Source: Stercorarius parasiticus (Eukaryota > Chordata > Aves > Charadriiformes > Stercorariidae). Taken from it: DNA of 64,000 nucleotides. Below, piece by piece: positions 25,901 to 36,700 of this stretch (position 1 is its first letter; the number at the start of each line of letters is the position of its first letter). The position numbers and the translations under genes are program-made. The stretch is taken from positions 1 through 64,000 of the forward strand of contig VWZL01000355.1 in assembly GCA_013396915.1 (NCBI GenBank), read 5' to 3'. The notes beneath the pieces were generated by a model that made no database searches, was not told the origin of the DNA, and saw only the letters and a list, made by a program, of their open reading frames with translations.

Positions 25901-28237
25901 CTAAACCTTCCTGCACAGATTACTAGCATGTGTACTGTGTGTTAGTGTGGTTTTTCTCAGGAATAAAGATTTTTCATTCCTTAAATTGACTATCAATTGT
26001 TTTCTTGTACAAATAAAAAGCCACATCATTGGGTAATAGAAATGAGTGCAGCGCCATTGAATTTAACACAGAGATATCGACTGAGAACATGAGATCTTTG
26101 TTGTAAATTGTTATCCACTTGTTAGACTGAAATCATGTTAAAATGTCTGTTATTATACAGTATTTTCATTGTATTCCTCTAAGCTATGGTTTGGGGGTAG
26201 CTATCCAAACCTGGCTGTCTACTGTGTCTAATTTCCAGTCACTATGCGCATTAGTCCAATTTTTTCCCATATTTTTCTCATTAATCCTAGAACTCTGCAT
26301 AAAGCAGGTTTTTCAGTTTACGTGTTCCTATAAGAAATACAGGATTCAGTTTATACAGAGCCTTCATTTTGAGATTTGCGCATTACCCAATTTAGCATGA
26401 AAGTATTTTTTCCTACTGACAAATATTAGATTGGAACGATACACTGCGCAATAAAATCAGGGGGAAAACGCCAAATCTGCAGGAATTTTGCAACATTAAC
26501 ATATTTAAAATTGACTAAAAAATAGCTGAAACACACTCTCAATTTGCAAGTATGGAAATAAACTTGAACTTGGAACCAAACAGCTTCTGCCTTCAAGGAG
26601 TCTGACATTTGCATACCCTAATAGTACCAAGAATTCTAACAGAAAATCAAAACATCCCTATCTGTATATTGAAAAGTGGAGATATAATTATAAATATATA
26701 TGTTTGTTTATATATGCATTAGTTAGAAACATTTTTAATTACCTACAGCTTATGGCAAGACAGAATTTTTACACAGGTATTTAAAGAGAACTGTGAAATG
26801 TCTCAGCACAGATGTAATGCTGAGCTGTTTCACTCTTAATAATCATATTTAAATAACTGGATATTTCCCAAATAGCATTTTCCTAAGAGCCTTTCAAGTG
26901 CAGTAATGTGTCCAGCAGTGTTAGAGATTATTATTCAGAAGAACTTGTGAAGGATATAAGACAAATAAAAAAATGAACATTTGCAACAGCAACCTGGCAG
27001 CAACATAATCATCCATTTGATTTCACCGAGTATTTCTGAAAGTCTCGGTGCAATGATTTTTTCCAAAAATTTTTCTCCTGTTATTTTACTATGAAAAGCC
27101 ATTTCATAACATCAAGTAACAAAGCTCCATGTTTACTTCCAAAAACTTTTTAAGTTAAATGATCTCAACTAAAATGAAGAATGCTATTTATTTTGGGGTT
27201 CACCCTTGATGCAGCCCCTAGGTCAGGTGAGATCGTCTAACATACTATTCATGTTACATGGAATTAGTAGAAGCAGTCCGATGAGCCTTCACTGAAGGTT
27301 AATACTGACTTTGGAGACAGTTGGGACTAGCCCACTCAGAGTCAACACACCCTGTGCTGGAGGGACTGCCTTGGGCAACAACTCAGTGTGAAACTCAACG
27401 TGACTGAAAGTTAGATAATTTCCTGATACTTTGGAATAAAATGGGAAGAGATCACCGGGGTTTGACAAGAGACAACCAAACATCTGCCTAAAAACAAAGC
27501 CTAAACCAATCCTGAAGGTCCAGGGGAAGGACATAGGCATCCCATGATGGGAAATCGCAGAACCAGTGTGTGTGCATGTGCTGCATGCACAGGTCTGTGA
27601 ATAACCTGCCATAAAAAAGAGAAGATGGTGGCAGTACAAGGGAGAGGAAAAGTCCATCCCTGTGAGGGGAGATGTAGGGATGCATACAGGTGTGCCTGGA
27701 TATTTATGTATAACATCCTGTATATCAAGTTCAAGGGAATGGTTACATTTACGGTGTTTTGCAGTTCTGCATCCATTGCCCTTGCCCTCCACCGTGAAAG
27801 TGAATTAAAAGTTGTGTGTGTCAAGATCCTAAAGGTGTGTCCAGAGTTTGCACTCCTCACCCTGGCAGTTTTATCTTCCAAAATACTGACATATTTTTTA
27901 AAAGTAGAACAAGAACATTACGACCAACATGAGATGACACGGAGAAAATTAAGTTTCAGAAATTAGAACCTCCTAAGAATTCTGGACTAAGAAATGTTTT
28001 AATCAACTCAATATTTTCAATCTGACATGTAATTAAATGCTGCATTTTATTTTAGAACTAATTAACTTTTCTTCTTTTTTTTTTAATCAATAATAAAATG
28101 AAAACACTACTTTAAAATGAAAGGGTAAGTTTCATATAGAAAACGCTTAAATTAAACATTTCACAAAAAAAACCCAACCTCTTTTCCCATATGAAAGTAA
28201 TGACTGCATTTTATCTATGTTTATTAATAGCTTTGTT
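22931..28237. other. Unique AT-rich non-coding DNA
   Basis: No gene or recognisable transposon. The longest open frames (24773-25273 on +, 166 codons; 27289-27792 on minus, 167 codons) have no domain I recognise, mixed composition and overlapping frames in other registers. A small GC-richer patch lies around 25050-25320 with a short CA-rich run (25196-25217). Another CA run is at 25490-25502. Confidence 0.6.
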
Positions 28238-28380
28238 CATAGAATCATAGAATTGTTCGGGTTGGAAGGGACCTTAAAGATCATCCAGTTCCAACCCCCT
28301 GCCCTGGGCAGGGACACCTCCCACTAGACCAGGCTGCTCAAAGCCCCATCCAGCCTGGTCTTGAACATCTCCAGGGATGT
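28238..28380 (-). mobile_element. CR1 LINE fragment, 3' end
   Basis: The + strand reads CATAGAATCATAGAATTG, then GGTTGGAAGGGACCTTAAAG and ATCATCCAGTTCCAACCCCC, the complement of a well-preserved avian CR1 3' end. The similarity continues through CAGCCTGGTCTTGAACATCT and stops at about 28380, so only ~143 bases remain. Low divergence from the familiar consensus suggests a fairly young insertion. Confidence 0.95.
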
Positions 28381-28914
28381 TCATACAAAATATACTTTTC
28401 AATGAACTTAATAATCTTCCAAAAATTGTGCCCACCTCTGTACGATGTCACTAACTCTTCTCAAGAAGCTTGTATTGCCTTTGCCCAAACTGACCGAAGT
28501 TGTGCCACCATCATCTGGGGCTACATATATGAAAAACAGTGCTTTAAAAATTATTCATGTCTGAGATATTTGGAAAATAAACCTAAGCCAATACAAGTAT
28601 TGTTTTTTGCCATTTATATATTTCCTACAGACATTTTGATGTAAACATCAGATTCTGCAGGATGGACTCAGGGACCTGTAAGTGCATAAATACATCAGTA
28701 GCTTATCAACGTACCCAAGGATCATAGCAGTTTTCAGCATGCTGAAAGCTGCTGGCGAGTTCCGTCTGCACTTTGAAATTGCAGCATTATAAACTAATTC
28801 AGATCTGGTCTATTTCATGGTAAATATTTATAGCACAGTTCTAAGACAAGATTCCTAGAAAAAAAATACATCAGAGTTTTAAAATGTTCTTTCCAAAAGA
28901 TGTAAATATAATTC

Positions 28915-29015
28915 CACCCACCAAAAAAAGCCACAACTAACCAAACAGAAAAAAACCAAACCAAAACAAAACAAAAAAAAAACCCAAACACAAAACCAAC
29001 ACACACAAACCCTCA
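28915..29015. repeat. A/C-rich low-complexity tract
   Basis: About 100 bases are almost wholly A and C on the + strand (CCAAACCAAAAC-like strings, then CACACACAAACC). It produces a spurious minus-strand frame rich in Phe, Trp and Val. Similar AACC-type patches occur at 39285-39318 and 7917-7940. Confidence 0.8.
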
Positions 29016-29625
29016 AAAGAGGAAGATGAGTAATCCGTCCTCGTTGTTAAAGTCAATGGAGAAGAGATTATTTTTTCCAAGCCTTCCATGAAGGTTATAG
29101 CAGCTCATACCAATCGAATAATGGCATATGAAGCTCTGGTTTGCACTAATTTTTTATACTGTTGTGGTCCTTTGTTTCTCTGTTACCTCATTATGTAAAC
29201 TTACTTGGGTGTGAAAATAGTGAGGAATCCTAGATTCTGCTATTGTTCTGAGCCACACTCTCAAATGAGAAAACACCTCTGAACCTGGAAGAACTTTAAT
29301 GTCATATGCCAACCCATTTTTTGTGGAAAGGGAAATTGTAAAAAAAGTTGAAAATTAAGGATAATGATCTTGTGTTTATATGGCACTGTAGGGAATCAGT
29401 CATTTAAAATACCAGACCCTCTGGCATAGAGTACAAGAAAGGCTGCTAATTAACAGTAGTTGGTATTAATCACACTTCTCTCCTCTTCATTCATTCCAAG
29501 AAGTGCTTGTATTACAAGTGCTCTCCTTCGTTTGGAAAGAGCAGCTGTATCTATTCCTATGTATTCAAACAGACACATGTTAGAAGGACTTTAATTTTCA
29601 TACATTCGGCTGGAAAAAGGTCTTA

Positions 29626-29657
29626 TAGTCTTAATATTGTTGTCAATATTAAGACTA
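29626..29657. repeat. Perfect 14-bp hairpin with 4-base loop
   Basis: TAGTCTTAATATTG (29626-29639) is followed by loop TTGT and then the exact reverse complement CAATATTAAGACTA (29644-29657). It is too short and AT-rich for a microRNA precursor. It may be a short inverted duplication. No adjacent transposon ends were recognised. Confidence 0.9.
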
Positions 29658-29789
29658 ATGATATTTAAGGTGATACCTCTGCTCCAGCATTGAAAATAGA
29701 GTACTTGAGCATTCCCAAGTATAGTACTTTATACATTCATTATACATAAATGTAAAGTAATGGACATGGGAAGACAAACAGAAAATTAT

Positions 29790-30890
29790 GATCAGATCCA
29801 AGTGAATCAGGCAGAACCTGTGCCAAAAGCATTGCAAAATAGAAACTCCCACTATGGCAAAGTCTAGAAATCTGTGACTTCTGGCACTAGGAGGAAGGCT
29901 CCTGCTCCATCTGAAGACTTGCAACTATGAAATAGCTTCACCGCTATCAGCTGATGAAAACCTGGAAGCACTGCTGAATGGAGCATCTGTCAGCTGAGTC
30001 TGAGCCTCTCAGGGGTACTGGGGTGCATCCATCCGGAAAGAAGACCTTTAAGCTAGAAACTGGGAAATCATCAAGACTTACTGCATCTCTGAAGTGCCTT
30101 TACGCTATTACATGTGGCGTAAGGAACAAATAGGAGGAACTGGAAGTCTGTGTGCAGTTATAGGGCTACAATCTCCTTGGGATAATGGAAATGTGGTGGG
30201 ATAACGGAAATGTGGTGGGATAACCCTGGAACACCGCAATGGATGGACAGTAGTCCATGGGAAAGGGCAGGCCAGGAAGGCAAGGGAATGCATGGAGCGC
30301 TACCCTGAAACAGCTGATGAACCAGCTTGGAGCTTATAGGTCAAGACTAGAAGGCAGACCAACATGGGCAACATTGTGGTGACTGCTACAGACCACTTGA
30401 TTGGGAAAGAGTAGATGAGACCTTCTTTGGACTATTGGAGAAGCCTCATGTTTGCACGGATTCCGAATGGAATCTCACTAAATTCAACAGAAGCAAATGC
30501 TAAGTTCTGCCTTGGGGAAGAATAAATCTGTGCTCTAGTCCATGCTGGGGACCACATGGTCGGGAAGCAGCTCTGCAGAGAAGGAGCTGGAGGGTCCTGG
30601 TGGACATCAAGACTGAACCTGAGACAGCAAAGTGCCCTCACAGCAACCGAAAGCCTCCTGGGTTGTGTTTGGCAGAACATAGCCAGAAGTTCAAGGAAAG
30701 TGATCTTTCCCCTTTACGCAGCACTGGTGAAGACACAGCTGGAGCGATGTGTCCAGTGCTGGGCTCTGCGAGGTAAGAGGGATGTGGACTTACTGGGGCG
30801 ATGCCGCTTTAAGGAAGGGCGGGTTGGACTAGACAAATCTCCAGAGTTTCTTTCCAACCTCAACTATTCTACAATCCTGTCATTCTGTAA
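29790..30890 (+). mobile_element. CR1 LINE skeleton: ORF1, endonuclease, RT and 3' end with large deletions
   Basis: Pieces of a full-length CR1 occur in correct order on +. An ORF1-like block reads SVTSGTRRKAPAPSEDLQL (about 29870-29930). The endonuclease start follows with RNKQEELEVCVQLQGYNLLGI (30122-30180), with EMWWD close behind. Then come a short GNIVVTATDHLIGKE (30367-30411), an RT block LTKFNRSKC (about 30473-30500) and KVIFPLYAALVKTQLERCVQCWA (30700-30770). Last is a 3' end with GGTTGGACTAGACAAATCTC and terminal ATTCTACAATC...ATTCTGTAAT. A whole CR1 is about 4.5 kb and this is 1.1 kb, so several internal deletions have occurred. Stops interrupt every part. The upstream edge is approximate. 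Confidence 0.85.
30179..30228 (+). repeat. 19-bp tandem duplication inside the CR1 endonuclease remnant
   Basis: GGGATAATGGAAATGTGGT is repeated directly as GGGATAACGGAAATGTGGT, followed by a partial GGGATAACC. It interrupts the Thr/Met-Trp-Trp-Asp region of the endonuclease domain and shifts the frame (19 is not divisible by 3). Confidence 0.85.
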
Positions 30891-30930
30891 TGCTATTCCC
30901 CATCAAAGTAGCTTTCAGAGTAGCACCTGA
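30556..30930 (+). pseudogene. CR1 ORF2 RT-region remnant open frame
   Basis: An open frame of 124 codons. Residues ~15-75 correspond to the part of CR1 ORF2 downstream of the RT catalytic core (RLNLRQQSALTATESLLGCV, then IFPLYAALVKTQLERCVQCW). After LLGRCRFKEGRVGLD the frame runs through the CR1 3' untranslated tail because the intervening coding sequence is deleted. It has no catalytic motif and is not expected to be expressed. Confidence 0.75.
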
Positions 30931-33280
30931 TGGGAAAAAAAAAACCCTGAATGTGCAAAATTTTATTAGGTGGAGCACCAAGCATTTTCCTATAAAAAGC
31001 TATAAAATGACTGATAGTAACACTTGGATGCTAAAAGCATGTGAATGTTTTAAATATTTTCATGAAAGCAAGTGTCCAATGCTTCCATTAATAGCAAGTC
31101 TTTCAAATCTAAGTGGAAGGAATTACAATGAAATAAGCATCAAAGTGAATTTAAAAAATACGAGCACATTGACAACAGATGTTCTTTCAAGGATGAGAGC
31201 TCCTGGTCCACAGCCCATTAAATCAATGAAACTTTTAAGTGAAATTTAGGAATGACATCAGTTAAGTAGTGTCTACACCTGCAAAATATCGTTCGCATTC
31301 ATCTCAGTAATTACAAGGCATCCATCACTTCTGAATCTTCTTGCCAACAAATTACATAAACTTCACTAGATTTTCCAACCTGCATTACAGTACTGGTATT
31401 TCATTTCTCTCTGAGATAATTTCTGTTGCTTATCTTAAGGATGTGCTGCCAAGCCATTATTCATACATTTTTCTACTATAAAAAAAAACAATGTGCAGAC
31501 AAGTCTTGGTAAAAAAATTTTATTATTGTGCCAAATACCTTAAAAGCCTTGCACTTGGTCAGCTCCACCATTCTTCACAATTACAGTTGTTACAGTGTTT
31601 TTAGAAAAATATGCATTTAGTCATAACACATTAATATGGGTACTGAATGACTGATTCAAGACTATAAGGAACCAATGTATAGCAATAAATTATAAATATA
31701 AGCAGTAAAGTTACAAAGATTACAATATCAATAAAAAACCTGAAAGTGACAATTGTATAAACATTCACAAAAACATCTGTTTCCAACATAGAATTAATTT
31801 TTATTTACAATTATACTAATATTTTATGAATTATTTTAACACTACCCTTTTCCAACGGTATCTCTCAGAGAAAGGAGAGACATTATTTACCTGAAATAAG
31901 CAGACAAAGGTGGATGGAGTAATTGGATTGCAGTTATTGTGCTGTAGAGATTACAGAAACCAGAATATTGCATGCATTATACGTACATGCATAAGTATTA
32001 TTGCAAACCATATTCACCTGTGAGAATCAATTGTAGACTCAGCTTCATAATATTTAGACTATTTCTTGTGGATGTTTGTTTGCTTAGACTTCTGTCATCT
32101 CTACACCTAGCATTAGTCCTACTTCAAATACAGAAGCTATCTAATCACCCATACCTGATAGAAAAAGAAATAAAAATCCACAGGTCTTGGCTGCATCACT
32201 CTGGAGGCCTATTCCTGCATCTTCCTACTGATCATTCCCTCTCACAGAAATTTGGGGTAGCAGGAAGAAAGGACAAGTGATTCAGCAAAGACAGTACCTG
32301 TACTCCACTCTTTCTGCATCTAATGAGGCAAAGGTTCTTTAAATGATCTAATTAATGTCAATGCCCCCTTAGGCAAATAAGAAATAATCCTATATTTATA
32401 TCTGACTGAAATAAACTGGAATTTTTCCTTTTACTTCAGCTGTGTTGAATCTAGTCTTTACTTCCTTTCCCCATACACCTACACACAGTAGTCCACTAGC
32501 AGCAGAATTGCTTGGTGGGGTTAGTGCAGGATGGGTACATGTTCTACCTGGTGAAGAAAGGCTATATGAAATTGCCAAAAGATAGCCTTGTGCACGGAGA
32601 GGAGATCTCAGGTGATCTTACAGGGAAGGAAAAATTTGTAGTTAAAGTCCTGGCATAAATCAGAAAATCAAACATGCTTTTGACAATAACGATACTAAGG
32701 ACTAATTAGGTTTGGGGAGGTATTGGTAAATAATGTTTAATCACTAATATTTAAAAAATTTGCAAAAATATCTCTCAGGAATATTTATTTCTCTACTTGC
32801 TTTTCAGGTTAGTAGAGTTATAAGCAGTAATTAAAGCTAAAGAAACAGAGCAAGTTTATGAAACTGCCTATGGCTTAAACCTATCACAAAAAGTACATAA
32901 CCTATTCACGGCTGCAAAGCACTACCAGTGGAAGCAATATAAATTAGTTCTTAATCACTATAAACATTTCAGGAATAATCAGGGAATGTCAAAGAAGCTG
33001 TAATTATTTACAAATCTGAGAATCTTTCTGCTTCTGGCAATAAAATTTATGTAACAACTTCCTGTGCTATTTCACTTTGATTGCCTTTACCACTTCTACA
33101 CTTTATCCCCAAATATAATGTTGTTAAATTAAGGAGATAAATTCAAATATGAAAATGATGCAATGTCAGAGAAAGGTCTTATGCAGATATTTCTTACTCT
33201 CTATTTTTGAACAACCAGCGACAATACCTACTATCAGTCTCCATACTTTGGAATATTGATTTTTGCTTTGCACCACCTAT
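30891..33280. other. Unique AT-rich non-coding DNA
   Basis: No gene or transposon is recognised. It consists of AT-rich unique sequence with short A-runs (for example 30935-30944). Open frames of up to 119 codons (30890-31249, +) show no familiar motif. Confidence 0.6.
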
Positions 33281-33735
33281 GGTGGTGGGTTGACCTTGGC
33301 CAGTGCTCAGATGTTCACCCAGCTGCTCTCTCACTCCCTCTCCTCAACAGGCCAGGGGGAGTAAATAAAACGAAAAAGCTCGTAGGCTGGGACAAAGACA
33401 GAGAGATCATTTATAAATTACCTTCACAAGCAAAACAGACTTGATTAGGGGAAAATTAATTTTATGATTTGGGGAAAACTAACTTAATTTATTGACAATT
33501 AAAATAGGTTTGGATAGTGAAAAACAAAAACAAAAAATAAAATAACTTCTACCCACCCCACCTTTTTCCCCCCCTCCCCAGGCTTAAGTTCAGACCTTCA
33601 TCCCCAGCTCTTTTACCTCCCCTCCCTAAGCAGCACAGGGGATGGAATGGGGGAATAATGTCCATTCTGTAACAGCTCCTCTCTGCCGTTCCTTTCCCCT
33701 CACATTTTTCCCAACCTTCAGCATGAGAAAATGTT
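33281..33735 (-). mobile_element. Endogenous retrovirus solo LTR fragment (R/U5 side kept)
   Basis: The + strand opens with GGTGGTGGGTTGACC, whose reverse complement GGTCAACCCACCACC corresponds to the CA-ending terminus of an avian LTR, with the outermost base changed. Reading the minus strand, a poly(A) signal AATAAA lies at 33493-33488, followed by a U5-like segment around 33400-33370. The far side contains a C-rich block (CCCACCCCACC, then CCCCCCTCCCC) and loses similarity near 33735, so the U3 end is missing. No gag, pol or env sequence adjoins, so it is a truncated solo LTR. Strand is inferred from the poly(A) signal and the resemblance of its end to the LTR at 50 kb. Confidence 0.75.
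33488..33493 (-). promoter_or_regulatory. LTR poly(A) signal AATAAA
   Basis: TTTATT on + is AATAAA on the minus strand, about 210 bases before the LTR terminus, a plausible R-region polyadenylation signal. The surrounding AT richness means such hexamers also occur by chance. Confidence 0.45.
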
Positions 33736-36700
33736 GAAAATGGCTTAGGCTTCAAGCCACCATATTTCTACTGGGTTAAAAATGTAGAAATTTTTTGTTA
33801 AAAATGTAAAAATCTAAAATCTGTGGTGTAAGACCTACAAGCACAAAGCAAGGTATCCATCAAAACATAATTTAAATTAAAAAATTTCAAATAAAAGTAT
33901 AAGCAGAAATATGCAATACTACATTTTACTGTAACATAAATATCCCTGCAGCCTTTCCTATTGTCAGTATTGTGGGCACTACTTAGTTTAGATGCATTTC
34001 TTTTTCCCCACTTGTTTAGATTTTAATTCAAATGAGAACCTAATGGATGAACTAGAAAGCCTGTTATGGAAAGAGAAACAGATGTAACACCTCTCTATTT
34101 ACCAAGAACAGCCAGCTTGTTATTAAGGAGTGAATTGACTATTTATGCTATTCCAGCAAACATAAAGAGACATTTAAAAGGTATAATACCAGCTGCCCAC
34201 AGAAATTCAACAAGAAGCAGCATTTTTTCATCTTTTGTTGTACACCTTTTTTCAATATCTTATCTAGCACATTCTCCTGCTGAAATAAATACACAAAGAG
34301 ACATAAACTGAGCATTAGTGACAGGCAGAGTTCATCCCACTGCTTCTGGATAAGATACTGACAATGAACAGTATAGACCAAAACATCTCAGTCTCATCTG
34401 AAAATACCATTGACATAATTTGCTGCTAGACACTATAAGAAGTGATATTGCTGCATTTAAAAAAATAAATAAATTTAAAAAAATTGCTCCATGCAGAGGA
34501 AAATTTTGTTTTGTATAAGGATTTTTTATGTTAGTGTTACTTTAGTTTTAGTATTTGTTCTTAAGTAAAAATAAAGATAATTTTATGAAGCAAAATTAAA
34601 ACAAGCTACAGTCTAAACAAAACATTTACCAGTTCCTCTGTTAATTATGTCCCAAGCAGGAAAGCTTGATGATTAGCAGAATAATTTATAAGGAAAAAGT
34701 GCGCAAAGTTTTTTTTATGTTTAGACTACTGTAAGAAAGCTTCCCAACACAAAGAATCAATAGAAAGTTTAAGTAAAATCCATACATATCAGTTGAATCC
34801 TGTTGCAAAAGTAACATAGATCATGACATATGGTATTAGGTAATACTGCTACACAAATGGACAATAATGGCTCCCCCTCCTACTGAAAGAAAAAAACCCA
34901 AAAAATAAACAAACACGAGAAAGAGATAAATTCAATGCAGAGAAGAGTATATATGGGCAATAGAATTTGATTCTATATTTTTAATATACTGTACTTCTTA
35001 ATAATTTGTTAAGGAACCTAAAAGCTTGTTGATGCTCACTCTTAACTTGTAACATCCAAATCTCCTCAAAGACTTCCTTTTCAACACCTTTTTCCTAATT
35101 CCAGCTATGAGAACTCCCTAAAAAGAGAATTCATGAGAAATCCAAAATTATTTCTGAAAGGAAATAATGAAAGTGTTTGATTGGGGTTTTTTATCTCAAT
35201 GAAACATTTTTATTTTAGCAAGATTAAGTCAAAAGTATTTTTCTTTTAAGGAAAGAAGGATAAAGAGAAAAGAGAGAAACTAGGCATAATCTTAGTCATA
35301 TCACCTGTTATGTAATATTTATCTTCAGCTTATGGTATGAAATTTAGTTTTAAATGTCCTTCAGAGGAAATGAGATTAGCACTCATTTCTATAACCTCAT
35401 TAGGCACATAATGAGATTACTTCTTCTATTTCCACAAGCTAAGGAATTATGTCTGTCTTTTGCATATGTTCTTGGAGTTCTTGATTGTAAAACAAGTAGG
35501 AAGTAAAATCTCAATCTCTCTCAACTGTTTTTTTTGTTTTTTACTATGGGGAAAAGGACAGCTTCTTTAAATATCTTGATGGAAAAAGCTATTAAATTAA
35601 CATAGGTTTACCCTGAAGAAGCTGAGTTACTAGCAAACGGACAGTAAAAATCCATGTATTTGTATTTAAACGGGAATTGATTAAGCAAACATTCTTAGAA
35701 ATAAAGAATGGACTATAAAGCAGGTCCCAAAACAGGAAAAAGGCAAGTATGACAAGAAAAACAGAAGCAACACATAACTCAGTCACTGTGATATAAAACC
35801 TCCATGCATTCATCACAGCATAGTATGGGCTTATGAGGGCCAGAACTCCAATTCCAATTACTTGTGTACTTTTATGAGCGTATTACCTTTATGAAAGTTA
35901 TCCATATACAAATTTTATTTTAAAAATCCTTTGTTTGCTTTATAAGTATGGGTTTAGAATAGACTCATTTGAAAGGTCAGATGAGTTTTGTGAACTCAAA
36001 AAAGTTTAAAACTGCGGGTTTTGTATATGTCTAGAAATTGAGACACATAACATGTGGATGTAAACCAGCACTATCTTTGCTTCATATCAGCTGAAGATAC
36101 AGCACAATTAATTGCCTCTAAAACCTCTTATATAAGTCTACTGCATTAATGATAAAGTATTTTTTATGCACTTGGCATCTTCCACTTTTCACTTTTTTTC
36201 CTGTTTATTTGGTACCAAGCGCCTGAAAAATCTGCACAAATTATATTCAGCAAATGCAGCCACTGACCAGAATATCGCATTCTAATTAATACTCATTAAT
36301 TAGTTTTTTTATTTGCTCTCTAACCTATTGCCAAGGAATTAGTAATCCTCCTAATCCTCCTCCAATAGCCCTGTCCTACCAATCCATCTTCTATGAAGTA
36401 TGGCAGTGCTGGATTTTAAACCAAACCAAAATGAACTTAAAAATCAACCAGAAGAGATTTTTTTTCTAACCTAAAATCTCTGCCCAATATCCCTGTCTTT
36501 TATTGCTTTAACTGACCATTTATAACTACATTGGTGTTAAAACAGTAGGCTCAATAGATTAATGACTTGTGCGTTGCTCAAGCTTACCTTTGAAGTAACG
36601 AAAGCTGATATAACTGTTATACAGTGAAAAAAAATGCAGGAATCCTACTCAGTAATGGGCAAGCTCCCTTAAAATAGTCAGCATCTATGAAGACACTCTG

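Larger units (their letters stand above)
28381..29789. other. Unique AT-rich non-coding DNA with AC-rich patch and hairpin
   Basis: No gene is seen. It contains an A/C-rich low-complexity segment (about 28915-29015) and a perfect 14-bp hairpin at 29626-29657. Small frames here are unremarkable. Confidence 0.6.

Noticed and set aside
27289..27792. 167-codon open frame on minus
   Set aside because: Two other minus-strand frames and one plus-strand frame overlap it. There is no conserved motif, so I do not call a gene.
28815..29006. 63-codon minus-strand frame rich in Phe/Trp/Val, resembling a membrane peptide
   Set aside because: Its composition is simply the translation of the A/C-rich low-complexity tract.
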